Of a stretch of 55,814 bases of DNA, positions 1-9,073 are shown one piece after another. The stretch is from assembly GCA_002842575.1 (NCBI GenBank), contig PHDJ01000017.1, positions 1 through 55,814 on the forward strand, given 5' to 3'. Each line of letters begins with the position of its first letter. Positions within the stretch are counted from its first letter, which is position 1. The position numbers were made by a program, and so were the translations under genes. Source of the stretch: Bacteroidetes bacterium HGW-Bacteroidetes-2. GTDB taxonomy: Bacteria > Bacteroidota > Bacteroidia > Flavobacteriales > Flavobacteriaceae. The notes beneath the pieces were generated by a model. The model was given only the letters and a program-made list of their open reading frames with translations. It had not been told where the DNA came from and ran no database searches.

Positions 1-753
1 AGAAACTTTGTTTACAGCATCTCTGGTTTTAATGTTTAAGATATCAGTAACAGGGTTTGGATATACGCTGAATGATTTATTATCAAAACTTTCAGTACCA
101 AGTACACCACTTACAAATAACACATCATCTATGTTGAAAAGGTTATTTGCATTTACTGAAAAGAAGTCAATACCTCCTAGTGTATTATCAGCTGCAAAAG
201 GCACTGGAGTATTATGAGCAAGTACACCGTTTACAGTCATTTGATAGGTTGGTCCGGCAAGATCAAAATAAATGCTTACTGGAAACCAGGTTTCTTCTGG
301 AAATGAAAATGTAGCCCCAGTAGAATCTTCTTCACCTTGTCCAGGAGTTGCTCCAGTTTCATTAAAATAAATGTTGCCTGAATTAAAAACACCAGCTAAA
401 GGACCTCCAGGAACAGTTCCTTGAATATTAAAGTAACCTGTGGCACCTTGAAAAACATACATTTGAAATTGTAGAGTATAATCACCAGTAGTTAAATTAC
501 CAAGTTGTAATACAACATCTTGAACACCGTTATCTTGTACAGATCCAGATTGATCTCCTGAATTTGATAAACCAAATTCAATTAGTAAATCTTCACCAGT
601 ATCAAAGCCACCAGACCAAGTTCTCCAAACTGAGGGGTTTTGACTTCCCATAGATCCTGTTGAATAACTTTCGAAGTCATCATCTATAAGTTGTGCGTTC
701 GTATCAATTGCAAAAAAAGCAAGAGCAAAAAGTAAAAAGTAAGTTTTTTTCAT
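1..753 (-). CDS. T9SS-secreted protein, copy 1 (partial)
   Basis: The reading frame is open from an ATG at 753 down to the window edge (251 codons), so the C-terminus is missing. It begins with a Sec signal peptide (MKKTYFLLFALAFFAIDTNAQ) and continues as a predicted beta-rich secreted domain. The last visible residues enter a Por-type sorting domain (FSVYPNPVTD motif). It matches the next gene nearly residue for residue at a constant 1112-bp offset without gaps, so the two are tandem duplicates. Differences cluster around residues 140-150 (GEEDSTGAT against GLDQTTGEN). The function is unknown. By family knowledge, type IX secretion would place it at the cell surface or outside. Confidence 0.9.
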   Translation of the reverse strand, partial: MKKTYFLLFALAFFAIDTNAQLIDDDFESYSTGSMGSQNPSVWRTWSGGFDTGEDLLIEFGLSNSGDQSGSVQDNGVQDVVLQLGNLTTGDYTLQFQMYVFQGATGYFNIQGTVPGGPLAGVFNSGNIYFNETGATPGQGEEDSTGATFSFPEETWFPVSIYFDLAGPTYQMTVNGVLAHNTPVPFAADNTLGGIDFFSVNANNLFNIDDVLFVSGVLGTESFDNKSFSVYPNPVTDILNIKTRDAVNKVS

Positions 754-787
754 AATAAAAAGTTTTAAATTAAAATTTATTCTGTGC

Positions 788-795
788 CAAATCTA
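788..795 (-). promoter_or_regulatory. -7 promoter element of copy 1
   Basis: Minus strand TAGATTTG fits the Bacteroidota -7 consensus TAnnTTTG, 34 bp upstream of the ATG at 753. A TTTG lies 24 bp further upstream, slightly longer than usual for the -33 element. Copy 1 therefore has its own promoter despite its duplicated neighbour. Confidence 0.6.
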
Positions 796-907
796 AGCAT
801 ATTAAGTTGGTATTAATGACAAATAACAGTTAAATAAACATTTTTTAGTAAATTTTAACATCCAAAAAAATTAAACATTTGACTGTAAGTCTATTAATAA
901 TTGATAA

Positions 908-938
908 CAAAAAAAAATCCCGAGATATCTCGGGATTT
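908..938 (-). terminator. Intrinsic terminator after copy 2
   Basis: A perfect 24-bp palindrome (915-938, arms AAATCCCGAGAT) is followed on the minus strand by a run of T. It lies 28 bp past the stop of the 966-1865 gene and separates the two duplicated genes into different transcripts. Confidence 0.85.
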
Positions 939-965
939 TATATTTAAAAATAGGTTTGTAAGTCC

Positions 966-1865
966 TTATTTAATAACTTTTACAGTTTTAGTAGCATTTC
1001 CGATAGTCACTTCTACAAAGTAAACGCCTTTTTTCATTGCAGACATATTTACTGTTGGAGATAATGCATTTGGAGTTGCTGTATAAACAAGTTTACCTAA
1101 TACGTTGTAAACAGAAACTTTGTTTACAGCATCTCTAGTTTTAATGTTTAAAACGTCAGTTACAGGGTTTGGATATACGCTGAATGATTTATTATCAAAA
1201 CTTTCAGTACCAAGTACGCCACTTACAAATAGCACATCATCAATGTTGAAAAGGTTATTTGCACTAACAGAAAAGAAGTCAATCCCCCCCAAAGTGTTAT
1301 CTGCTTGAAAAGGCACTGCTGTTGCATTAGCAAGGACACCATTTACCGTCATTTGATAGGTTGGTCCAGCAAGATCAAAATAAATGCTTACTGGAAACCA
1401 GGTTTCTTCTGGAAAAGCAAAATTTTCACCAGTGGTTTGGTCTAGACCCACACCTGGAGTTGCTCCAGTTTCATTATAATAAATATTGCTTGAATTGAAA
1501 ACACCAGCTAAAGGACCTCCAGGTATAGTTCCTTGAATATTATAGTATCCTGTGGCGCCTTGGAAAACATACATATAGAATTGAAGGGTATAATCACCAG
1601 TAGTTAAATTACCAAGTTGTAAAACAACATCTTGAACACCGTTATCTTGTACGGATCCAGATTGATCGCCAGAATTTGACAAACCAAATTCAATTAGTAA
1701 ATCTTCGCCAGTATCAAAGCCACCAGACCAAGTTCTCCAGACTGTTGGATTTTGATTTCCCAAGGAGCCTGTTGCATAGGATTCAAAGTCGTCATCAATA
1801 ATTTGTGCATTTGTGTCAATTGCAAAAAACGCAAGTGCAAAAAGTAAAAAGTAAGTTTTTTTCAT
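966..1865 (-). CDS. T9SS-secreted protein, copy 2
   Basis: This 299-residue protein has a signal peptide ending near residue 20. A beta-sandwich-like region with aromatic and Gly/Asn-rich strands resembles carbohydrate- or adhesion-type surface domains, but I recognise no catalytic motif. It ends in a complete type A Por secretion C-terminal domain (about residues 228-299: SVYPNPVTDVLNI, KGVYFVEV, final KTVKVIK). It is a tandem paralogue of the truncated gene at 1-753, and an intrinsic terminator follows it. It is probably exported by the type IX system and anchored or released; the ligand is unknown. Confidence 0.9.
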   Translation of the reverse strand: MKKTYFLLFALAFFAIDTNAQIIDDDFESYATGSLGNQNPTVWRTWSGGFDTGEDLLIEFGLSNSGDQSGSVQDNGVQDVVLQLGNLTTGDYTLQFYMYVFQGATGYYNIQGTIPGGPLAGVFNSSNIYYNETGATPGVGLDQTTGENFAFPEETWFPVSIYFDLAGPTYQMTVNGVLANATAVPFQADNTLGGIDFFSVSANNLFNIDDVLFVSGVLGTESFDNKSFSVYPNPVTDVLNIKTRDAVNKVSVYNVLGKLVYTATPNALSPTVNMSAMKKGVYFVEVTIGNATKTVKVIK

Positions 1866-1906
1866 AATAAATAGTTTAGTTTATAAATTTAATTTGAACG
1901 AAAATA

Positions 1907-1914
1907 CAAAAATA
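1907..1914 (-). promoter_or_regulatory. -7 promoter element of copy 2
   Basis: Minus strand TATTTTTG matches TAnnTTTG, 41 bp upstream of the ATG at 1865. The rest of the 1866-2138 intergenic stretch is AT-rich with no other feature I can support. Confidence 0.6.
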
Positions 1915-2138
1915 TTTTTAATTTATATGTATATAATAAGCAATAATTTTAAACTTAAGTACTGTTTTAACAAAATTTATAAGGAATAACCGCTATTTAT
2001 GTTGCTTTTTAAAAGGTTTAAAACTTCATTATTATTAATTATTAAGGAAGCAAGAACAAAAAAAACAAGTTTAATATATAGAATATCTTTCTTTTTGATT
2101 TCGTAAATTGCGCTTCTTTAAAATTTACATATTTTTCC

Positions 2139-5100
2139 ATGAAAAATCAAACCCCTTATATTCCAATAAATCAAGTACGTATAGTTACTGCAGCCTCCCT
2201 TTTTGACGGGCACGATGCGGCTATCAATATAATGCGTCGCATTATTCAAACTACCGGTGTGGAAGTGATTCATTTAGGACACGACCGCAGTGTGGAAGAA
2301 GTGGTGAATACAGCTATTCAAGAAGATGCTAATGCTATTGCGTTAACCTCCTATCAGGGCGGGCATAATGAGTACTTCAAATATATGCGCGATTTGCTGG
2401 TAGAGAAAGGCGCGGGGCATATTAAAATATTTGGCGGTGGTGGTGGTGTTATACTTCCTTCTGAAATAAAAGAGTTGATGGATTACGGTATTACTAGAAT
2501 TTATTCACCCGATGATGGTCGTGAACTTGGTTTGCAAGGAATGATTAATGATTTAGTGAAACAATCTGACTATCCAATAGGCAACACTTTAAATGGAGAA
2601 ATTAATCATTTAGAAGAAAAGAAAGCTACAGCAATTGCTCGCATTATTTCATCTGCAGAAAATTTTCCGGAAGTTGCTAAAGAAACTCTAGCGGCTATTT
2701 ACAAAAAAAACAAAACATCAAAAACTCCAGTATTAGGTATTACCGGAACGGGTGGCTCCGGAAAATCATCGCTTGTAGATGAATTAGTTCGTCGTTTTTT
2801 AGTAGATTTTAAGGAAAAAACAATAGGTATTATTTCTGTAGATCCTTCAAAAAGAAAAACAGGAGGTGCTTTGTTAGGCGATAGAATTAGAATGAATGCC
2901 ATTAATAATCCCAGAGTTTATATGCGTTCCTTGGCAACTCGCCAGTCTAATTTAGCACTTTCTAAATATGTAGCAGAAGCTATTGAAGTACTAAAAGCCG
3001 CAAAATTTGATTTGATTATTTTAGAAACTTCTGGTATAGGGCAGAGCGATACAGAAATTATAGAACACAGCAATGTTTCTCTTTATGTTATGACACCAGA
3101 GTTTGGTGCTGCTACTCAATTGGAAAAAATTGATATGTTAGATTTTGCAGATATTGTTGCTATTAACAAATTTGATAAACGTGGAGCTTTAGATGCGCTT
3201 CGGGATGTTAAGAAACAATACCAACGCAATCACGGCCTTTGGGAAGCAAAACCAGAAACCCTTCCTGTTTTTGGAACGATTGCCTCACAGTTTAACGATC
3301 CGGGAATGAACACGCTTTATAAAAAAGTGATGGATGCTTTGGTTAAAAAAACACAAACCGATTTAAAAAGCAATTTTAAAATCTCCAACGAAATGTCTGA
3401 AAAGATTTTTGTCATTCCGCCAGCTAGAACGAGATACCTTTCTGAAATAGCAGAATCTAACCGTGCTTATGATAAAAAAGCTTTGCAACAAGAAAATGTT
3501 GCCCAAAAACTTTACGGCATTTTTAAAACGTTGGAAGCTGTCACAAAAACAACTATTACAATTACTTCCGGCGGTATCGAGCTTGAAAAACAATTTTCAG
3601 AAGAAAATGAGTTTGCAAAACTTCTACTAGCAGAATTTGACCGTACTAAAATGGATTTAGATCCATATAACTGGCAGAAAATTTTGCATTGGGAAGCTAC
3701 CGTTCAAACATACCAAGGACCACATTACCGTTTTAAAGTAAGAAACAAAGAAATAAAAATAGAAACCCATACCAAATCACTTTCGCATATACAAATTCCG
3801 AAAGTAGCATTGCCAAAATACAAAGCATGGGGTGATTTGCTCCGATGGATGCTACAGGAAAATGTTCCTGGAGAATTTCCATATACTTCCGGATTATATC
3901 CTTTTAAACGACAAGGTGAGGACCCAACTCGCATGTTTGCAGGCGAAGGTGGCCCAGAAAGAACCAACAAACGTTTTCATTATGTAAGTTTAGGTCTTCC
4001 TGCAAAACGGCTTTCTACAGCATTTGATAGTGTTACTTTATATGGCAATGACCCGGATTACCGGCCAGATATCTACGGAAAAATAGGAAATGCCGGTGTG
4101 TCTATTTGTTGTTTAGACGATGCCAAAAAACTCTATTCGGGTTTTGATTTGAGCCATCCTATGACTTCGGTTAGTATGACAATTAATGGTCCTGCACCTA
4201 TGTTACTTGGGTTTTTTATGAATACGGCTATCGACCAAAACTGTGAGAAGTACATCAAAGAACATGGATTAGAAAAAGAAGTTCAAACTAAAATTACCAA
4301 AATTTATAAAGAAAGAGGTGTTGAAAAACCAAAGTATCATGGGTCACTACCCGAAGGAAACAATGGTTTAGGCTTACTATTATTAGGTGTTACTGGCGAT
4401 CAAGTCCTTCCTTTAGATGTTTATAACGACATAAAAACACACACATTAAGCCAAGTAAGAGGCACTGTGCAAGCCGATATTTTAAAAGAAGACCAAGCGC
4501 AAAATACTTGCATTTTTTCTACTGAATTTGCCCTACGATTGATGGGTGATGTGCAAGAATATTTTATAAAAGAAAAAGTGCGTAATTTCTATTCGGTTTC
4601 TATTTCAGGTTACCATATAGCCGAAGCGGGTGCAAACCCAATTACGCAATTAGCATTGACATTATCTAACGGATTTACGTATGTGGAATATTATTTAAGC
4701 CGAGGGATGGATATAAATGAATTTGGTCCAAATTTATCTTTCTTTTTCTCCAATGGCATCGATCCGGAATATGCGGTAATAGGACGTGTAGCCAGAAAAA
4801 TATGGGCAAAAGCCATGAAAAATAAATACAATGCCAATGAAAGAGCCCAAATGTTGAAATACCACATTCAAACTTCCGGACGTTCTTTACACGCACAGGA
4901 AATTGATTTTAATGACATCCGTACCACATTACAAGCTTTGTACGCTATTTATGACAATTGTAATTCACTGCACACCAATGCCTATGACGAAGCAATTACC
5001 ACACCCACAGAGGAATCGGTTAGAAGAGCAATGGCTATTCAATTGATTATTAATAAAGAATTAGGATTAGCTAAAAATGAAAACCCAATTCAAGGTGCTT

Positions 5101-5558
5101 TTATCATAGAAGAATTAACCGATTTAGTAGAAGAAGCTGTTTTACTAGAGTTTGACAGAATTACAGAAAGAGGGGGTGTTTTAGGAGCCATGGAAACCAT
5201 GTACCAACGCAGCAAAATTCAGGAAGAAAGCTTGTATTATGAAACCTTAAAACACAATGGGGAGTTTCCTATTATTGGTGTAAATACGTTCCTGAGTTCA
5301 AAAGGTTCACCTACGGTTGTGCCAAAAGAAGTAATACGAGCTACCGAAGAAGAAAAACAAATTCAAATAAAAACCCTTGAGAAATTGCAGAGTGCTTTTC
5401 AAGATAAAGCTATAGCAACTTTAGAACAAGCAAAAGTTGCCGCTATCCATAATGAAAATATTTTTGAAGTATTGATGGAAGCCACTAAGGTATGCTCATT
5501 AGGGCAAATTACTAAATCATTGTTTGAAGTAGGAGGGCAGTATCGAAGAAATATGTAA
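2139..5558 (+). CDS. icmF: Fused isobutyryl-CoA mutase IcmF
   Basis: This cytoplasmic fusion of 1139 residues has three parts: a B12-binding domain (about 11-140; SLFDGHD with His25 as expected cobalt ligand), a MeaB-like GTPase chaperone (Walker [10 protein letters not shown] at 203-211, NKFD at 343-346), and the substrate-binding mutase barrel (about 560-1139). By family knowledge it interconverts isobutyryl-CoA and n-butyryl-CoA using adenosylcobalamin, in branched-chain or fatty-acid carbon flow. Gln788 (AQNTCIF) is the residue typical of IcmF, where methylmalonyl-CoA mutase has Arg. The partner position in TSGLYPF is Tyr587, where the Geobacillus enzyme has Phe and methylmalonyl-CoA mutase has Tyr, so the exact substrate range is uncertain. 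It stands alone with no mutase subunit genes nearby. Confidence 0.93.
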   Translation: MKNQTPYIPINQVRIVTAASLFDGHDAAINIMRRIIQTTGVEVIHLGHDRSVEEVVNTAIQEDANAIALTSYQGGHNEYFKYMRDLLVEKGAGHIKIFGGGGGVILPSEIKELMDYGITRIYSPDDGRELGLQGMINDLVKQSDYPIGNTLNGEINHLEEKKATAIARIISSAENFPEVAKETLAAIYKKNKTSKTPVLGITGTGGSGKSSLVDELVRRFLVDFKEKTIGIISVDPSKRKTGGALLGDRIRMNAINNPRVYMRSLATRQSNLALSKYVAEAIEVLKAAKFDLIILETSGIGQSDTEIIEHSNVSLYVMTPEFGAATQLEKIDMLDFADIVAINKFDKRGALDALRDVKKQYQRNHGLWEAKPETLPVFGTIASQFNDPGMNTLYKKVMDALVKKTQTDLKSNFKISNEMSEKIFVIPPARTRYLSEIAESNRAYDKKALQQENVAQKLYGIFKTLEAVTKTTITITSGGIELEKQFSEENEFAKLLLAEFDRTKMDLDPYNWQKILHWEATVQTYQGPHYRFKVRNKEIKIETHTKSLSHIQIPKVALPKYKAWGDLLRWMLQENVPGEFPYTSGLYPFKRQGEDPTRMFAGEGGPERTNKRFHYVSLGLPAKRLSTAFDSVTLYGNDPDYRPDIYGKIGNAGVSICCLDDAKKLYSGFDLSHPMTSVSMTINGPAPMLLGFFMNTAIDQNCEKYIKEHGLEKEVQTKITKIYKERGVEKPKYHGSLPEGNNGLGLLLLGVTGDQVLPLDVYNDIKTHTLSQVRGTVQADILKEDQAQNTCIFSTEFALRLMGDVQEYFIKEKVRNFYSVSISGYHIAEAGANPITQLALTLSNGFTYVEYYLSRGMDINEFGPNLSFFFSNGIDPEYAVIGRVARKIWAKAMKNKYNANERAQMLKYHIQTSGRSLHAQEIDFNDIRTTLQALYAIYDNCNSLHTNAYDEAITTPTEESVRRAMAIQLIINKELGLAKNENPIQGAFIIEELTDLVEEAVLLEFDRITERGGVLGAMETMYQRSKIQEESLYYETLKHNGEFPIIGVNTFLSSKGSPTVVPKEVIRATEEEKQIQIKTLEKLQSAFQDKAIATLEQAKVAAIHNENIFEVLMEATKVCSLGQITKSLFEVGGQYRRNM

Positions 5559-5659
5559 ATAGAATTTCAATAGGCAACCTCTTTATTTATATGAGTAATA
5601 TAAAATAGGGGTTTTATTTTTAAAAATTAGCACTAATTTTTTTTTGAATACCTAAATTT

Positions 5660-5986
5660 ATGCACTGGTTTATACTTATTATTGCTGGACTTTTTGAAGT
5701 AGCATTTGCATTTTGTTTAGGAAAAGCCAAATATACCTCAGGTTCAATTCATTTATTATGGATGGTAGGGTTTTTGCTTTGTTTAGTAATAAGTATGGCA
5801 TTTCTTTATAAAGCAACACAAGAAATTCCTATAGGTACTGCTTATGCGGTTTGGACAGGAATTGGAGCGGTAGGAACGGTACTATTGGGTGTTTTTTTCT
5901 TTAAAGAACCAGCCACTTTTTGGCGATTATTTTTTCTCTCTACTTTAGTGATATCTATTGTGGGTTTGAAAGTGGTTTCTAATTAA
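5660..5986 (+). CDS. SMR family exporter, SugE/Gdx-like
   Basis: This 108-residue protein has four predicted membrane helices, the length and pattern of small multidrug resistance proteins. Glu13 sits in the first helix (AGLFEV) where the proton- and substrate-coupling glutamate is expected. The GTAYAVWTGIGAVGT motif in helix 3 is strongly conserved in the family and closer to SugE/Gdx (guanidinium exporters) than to EmrE. SMR proteins act as dimers in the inner membrane and can work as homodimers; only one subunit gene is present here. I do not see a guanidine riboswitch in the 100 bp upstream, so the substrate is inferred only from family resemblance. Confidence 0.85.
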   Translation: MHWFILIIAGLFEVAFAFCLGKAKYTSGSIHLLWMVGFLLCLVISMAFLYKATQEIPIGTAYAVWTGIGAVGTVLLGVFFFKEPATFWRLFFLSTLVISIVGLKVVSN

Positions 5987-5992
5987 TCAAGT

Positions 5993-6634
5993 TTATATAT
6001 CTTCATCCTTATCCTTATCCTCATCTTCTTCTTCATCTTCTTCATCCAGTTCGTCCCATTCATCTTGATTAATAAAATCATCCCATTCTTCATCTTCATC
6101 TTCATCGTTATAGTGTTCATCATAAGGGCTTATAAAAGGTTTTCTTTCCGGACCTTCATCGTCATAGTTTACTCCAGGCGGATTAAAAAGACCCCAGCGG
6201 TCAATATAATAGTTGGAAGGATCAAAAGTTTTAACCCATTCAGCAAAAAGAATTCGAAATTCATCAAATTCAATTCTTATAATATCTAAATATTCGATGT
6301 CTTTAAAACCGTGAAATTCTAGATTATATAAATTGCGTAAAATTTCATTTGCATTTTTACGAATAAGAGTAGCGTTTTCCATCAAGATGTCATACTCTTT
6401 ATTCGTTTTACCAATGAAAACTTGTTCACTCATCATCATCACATCTTCATTTAAAGCAAAAGCAAAGCCTGCCCAAATTTCTTTATGAAAGTCATCTATT
6501 TGATCAATAGCTTCTTTTTCAACTATTTCTGATACTAAGTCAACAAGTTCAGAAATATGCATGGCTTTTTTATAGAGAGGATCGTTCTCAAAAGGAAAAC
6601 CAATGTTGTATTCTTCTTTACCTTCTTCGGCCAT
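5993..6634 (-). CDS. Hypothetical protein with acidic Asp/Glu tail
   Basis: I do not recognise a family. The longest reading would begin at a TTG at 6640. I chose the ATG at 6634 (MAEEGKEEYN), which is 22 bp below a good -7 element. The protein has 213 residues: a helical N-terminal body (about 1-150) and a C-terminal tail of about 50 residues that is almost only Asp, Glu and a few Lys, encoded by TTC/ATC-like triplet repeats on the plus strand. There is no signal peptide, so it is probably cytoplasmic. It converges with the SMR gene, six bases from its stop codon. Confidence 0.75.
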   Translation of the reverse strand: MAEEGKEEYNIGFPFENDPLYKKAMHISELVDLVSEIVEKEAIDQIDDFHKEIWAGFAFALNEDVMMMSEQVFIGKTNKEYDILMENATLIRKNANEILRNLYNLEFHGFKDIEYLDIIRIEFDEFRILFAEWVKTFDPSNYYIDRWGLFNPPGVNYDDEGPERKPFISPYDEHYNDEDEDEEWDDFINQDEWDELDEEDEEEDEDKDKDEDI

Positions 6635-6655
6635 ATTCAACTAATTTTAAACAAT

Positions 6656-6663
6656 CAAAGTTA
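6656..6663 (-). promoter_or_regulatory. -7 promoter element
   Basis: Minus strand TAACTTTG matches TAnnTTTG and lies 21 bp upstream of the ATG at 6634. It supports that start over the TTG at 6640. Confidence 0.6.
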
Positions 6664-6701
6664 GTCTTCAATTTAATAAAAGAAAAATAAAATAGTAATT
6701 T

Positions 6702-7100
6702 TTAAAGTGTTAATCTCCAAATACGCTGTAGTTTTCGAAATCTTTTTAATTCGTTTTGAAGCAGTTGAAGAAATTCCTTTCCATTGTGGGGCACTGATTT
6801 TTCTAGTAATAAGCAGTTTTTATATAAGGAATGGGTGAGTTGTTTTACCGATGCAATGTGCTTGTATTTGTCTTCACTATAGATTTTTTCTTCAGCATTT
6901 ATTATTTCCGGAAAAAGAGAACTGGATTGCTGTACTATATCTCCAGTAAAATAGATGCTTTTGTGTTCGAGACCATTTTTATCTAACGTTGCCATTTGCT
7001 CTACAAAATATTTAGATATATTTTTAGAAAGCAAAAAAATCTCTAAAGCTTTTGCCCGCATGGGCGATTGTGGTAGAAATAATGGCAATTTGTCAGACAT
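6702..7100 (-). CDS. Hypothetical helical protein
   Basis: This is a 132-residue protein without signal peptide or membrane segment. It is rich in Lys, Leu and Glu and predicted all-helical. The N-terminal half (RAKALEIFLLSKNISKYF) faintly resembles four-helix-bundle proteins found in Bacteroidota genomes, but I cannot assign a family. It has its own -7 element, and the next gene upstream is divergent. The function is unknown. Confidence 0.7.
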   Translation of the reverse strand: MSDKLPLFLPQSPMRAKALEIFLLSKNISKYFVEQMATLDKNGLEHKSIYFTGDIVQQSSSLFPEIINAEEKIYSEDKYKHIASVKQLTHSLYKNCLLLEKSVPHNGKEFLQLLQNELKRFRKLQRIWRLTL

Positions 7101-7133
7101 GAAAAAGATTTAAGGGGAATTGATAAAATCACT

Positions 7134-7141
7134 CAAATTTA
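7134..7141 (-). promoter_or_regulatory. -7 promoter element
   Basis: Minus strand TAAATTTG matches TAnnTTTG, 33 bp upstream of the ATG at 7100. Confidence 0.55.
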
Positions 7142-7226
7142 GGTATAAGTGAAGGTAGAACACATAGGTTATCAAAGTTTTTATGTATATTTACTTTAAA
7201 TATTAAATAATTTATAGTTAATTTAT

Positions 7227-7676
7227 ATGGAATCTAAAATAGATAACTTGAATTGGGAATTGTTAGGTTTGTTACAGCTAAATGCTCGCATGTCCATGAC
7301 CGAGTTGGGAAGAAAAGTAGGTTTAACTGCACCCGCAGTTGCTGAGCGCATTAAGAAAATGGAAGATTTAGGGATTATTTGTGGGTACTATACAAAACTT
7401 TCATATTTAAAAACAGGACACCAGCTTAAAGCAATAATAACTTTAAAGGTATTTATGGGCAGACTCATGCCTTTTTTAGATAAGGTTACAGACCTTAAAG
7501 AGGTCATAAATTGCTATAGAATAACAGGCAATGAAAACATCATCATGGAAGTCGTGCTTAGAAACCAAGAGCATTTAGAAAAATTTATTGATCAATTAAT
7601 ATCGTATGGAGAAACAAAAACACATATTGTTTTATCGAACAAGGTAGAAAATGCGGCTATTCCTAAAATTATGTAG
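7227..7676 (+). CDS. Lrp/AsnC family transcriptional regulator
   Basis: This 149-residue protein has an N-terminal AsnC-type helix-turn-helix (about 5-65; NLNWELLGLLQLNARMSMTELGRKVGLTAPAVAERIKKME) and a C-terminal RAM ligand-binding domain (about 70-149; the CYRITGNENIIMEVV segment is typical). Family members bind DNA as dimers or octamers and sense amino acids or related metabolites. It converges with the MFS gene that follows, with 12 bp between stop codons. That pairing makes the transporter a candidate target, but this is only positional inference. Confidence 0.92.
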   Translation: MESKIDNLNWELLGLLQLNARMSMTELGRKVGLTAPAVAERIKKMEDLGIICGYYTKLSYLKTGHQLKAIITLKVFMGRLMPFLDKVTDLKEVINCYRITGNENIIMEVVLRNQEHLEKFIDQLISYGETKTHIVLSNKVENAAIPKIM

Positions 7677-7688
7677 CTCCTTTTAAAT

Positions 7689-8915
7689 TTATAAAAAATG
7701 TTTATTTTGCTCGTTTCTTTTTAAAATATAATTTAACCAAAGTATCAGACAAATTATAATCAATAAAAATAAAGAAGTAATGTACCAGGTAGTTTTAAAA
7801 CTAAATGCACTTACTAAATTCATTCCGGTATTATGCCCAACAATATGTGCTATAGAATAACTCATGCTAAATACACCCATATAATTTCCTTTTCTTCCTT
7901 TTGGAGCCATTTCTAAAGCTATCGCATTTGAAAAAGGAGAAGAAATCATTTCACCAATAGTGAGTAAAATCATGCCAATTATTAAAATACCTCCCCAAGT
8001 ACTCAAGTTTAGTATAGCAAAACTAGATGCCAAAAACACAGTACCCCAAAACAGAGCCATGGTTTTTGAAATTTGCAAACGTTCTATCCAACTAATTAAG
8101 GGCATTTCAAAAATAACAATTAATGAACCATTTAAAAACAAGATCCATCCAATAATATCTTCAGTTAGTCCATGTACCCGTTCATAATACAAAGGAATTA
8201 CCGAAAAATATTGCACAAATGTTAATCCGGTTGCTATCATAATAAAGACAAACAATAGAAATGTTTTGTTTTTATAAGGTGAAATTCCCTCTTTCACTTT
8301 TTTTAATTGTCTGTCTATGATAGAAATTTCTTTGGGTTTTAAAAGGAGTAAAAGTAAAATAGAGGCTATAATGCACGTAATGCCATCTATCCAAAACAAG
8401 GCCTTATAACTTATTGAGGCAATGATAATTCCGCCAATAACCGGACCTAATGAAAATCCTAAATTTATGGCTAAATGAATTAACGTAAGAGATCTTGTGG
8501 TGTTTTCGGGTTTGCTATACGTTTCAGTTGCAACAAAAATAGCTGGTCGGTAGGCGTCAGCAACTAAGATTAGGGAGAAAATTCCTATACAAAATCCATA
8601 AAAAGTACTAATATATTGCAAGATAAAAAAACCGATACCACCTAAAAATAAACTTGAAATAATTACTTTATAAAAGCCAATACTATCTGTAAATTTGCCG
8701 CCAATCCAAGTGCCTAGCAAGGATCCTAACCCAAAACAAGTCATAATCCAGCCCACTTGTGGTAGGGTAAAACCAAGTGCGTTTACCAAATATAAAGACA
8801 AAAAAGGAATAACCATAGCACCGGCTCTATTGATAAAAGTTACCAATGCCAAAAGCCAAATTTCTTTGGAAAGCCCCCTAAAGGATGCTACATAATTAAA
8901 ATAAATTTTTCGCAT
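7689..8915 (-). CDS. MFS transporter
   Basis: A 408-residue integral membrane protein with about 12 hydrophobic helices, split 6+6 by a charged loop (LKPKEISIIDRQLKKVKEG). The GTWIGGKFTDSIGFYK loop after helix 2 is the MFS signature region. The substrate cannot be read from the sequence; the general look is that of a drug- or metabolite-efflux MDR-type member. The start is ATG 8915, a few residues before the first helix. The leader upstream contains a strong terminator-like hairpin, which suggests expression control by read-through. Confidence 0.88.
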   Translation of the reverse strand: MRKIYFNYVASFRGLSKEIWLLALVTFINRAGAMVIPFLSLYLVNALGFTLPQVGWIMTCFGLGSLLGTWIGGKFTDSIGFYKVIISSLFLGGIGFFILQYISTFYGFCIGIFSLILVADAYRPAIFVATETYSKPENTTRSLTLIHLAINLGFSLGPVIGGIIIASISYKALFWIDGITCIIASILLLLLLKPKEISIIDRQLKKVKEGISPYKNKTFLLFVFIMIATGLTFVQYFSVIPLYYERVHGLTEDIIGWILFLNGSLIVIFEMPLISWIERLQISKTMALFWGTVFLASSFAILNLSTWGGILIIGMILLTIGEMISSPFSNAIALEMAPKGRKGNYMGVFSMSYSIAHIVGHNTGMNLVSAFSFKTTWYITSLFLLIIICLILWLNYILKRNEQNKHFL

Positions 8916-8931
8916 CTTAAATTTTGATTAC

Positions 8932-8956
8932 AAAAAAAGCCCGGAAAATCCGGACT
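8932..8956 (-). terminator. Terminator-like hairpin in the MFS leader
   Basis: On the minus strand the arms AGTCCGGA and TCCGGGCT form an 8-bp stem (one G-U pair) with a TTT loop, followed by seven T. It sits only 16 bp upstream of the MFS start codon. The next gene upstream is divergent, so this is not the 3' end of another gene. It would work as a transcription attenuator inside the 5' leader. Confidence 0.7.
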
Positions 8957-9022
8957 GCTATAAAGTCAATAAGCTTGGTTTAGAATAAATTCAAAGAAAA
9001 GTTCCTTTTTCTATTTTCTATT

Positions 9023-9030
9023 CAAAGCTA
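9023..9030 (-). promoter_or_regulatory. -7 promoter element of the MFS gene
   Basis: Minus strand TAGCTTTG matches TAnnTTTG. A transcript starting a few bases downstream (about 9015) would carry a leader of about 100 nt including the hairpin at 8932-8956. I see no ATG-started leader peptide in it. Confidence 0.55.
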
Positions 9031-9073
9031 AATAAAATATACGTATCTTGTGTTTATAAAATCAGTATTATTT

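Noticed and set aside
1-1308. Plus-strand open frames over the two T9SS genes (8-217 and 1120-1308)
   Set aside because: They are antisense shadows of the conserved duplicated genes, similar to each other only because the genes are duplicated, and have no promoter or family match.
5559-5659. Guanidine riboswitch before the SMR gene
   Set aside because: The region is AT-rich with no paired structure I can recognise.
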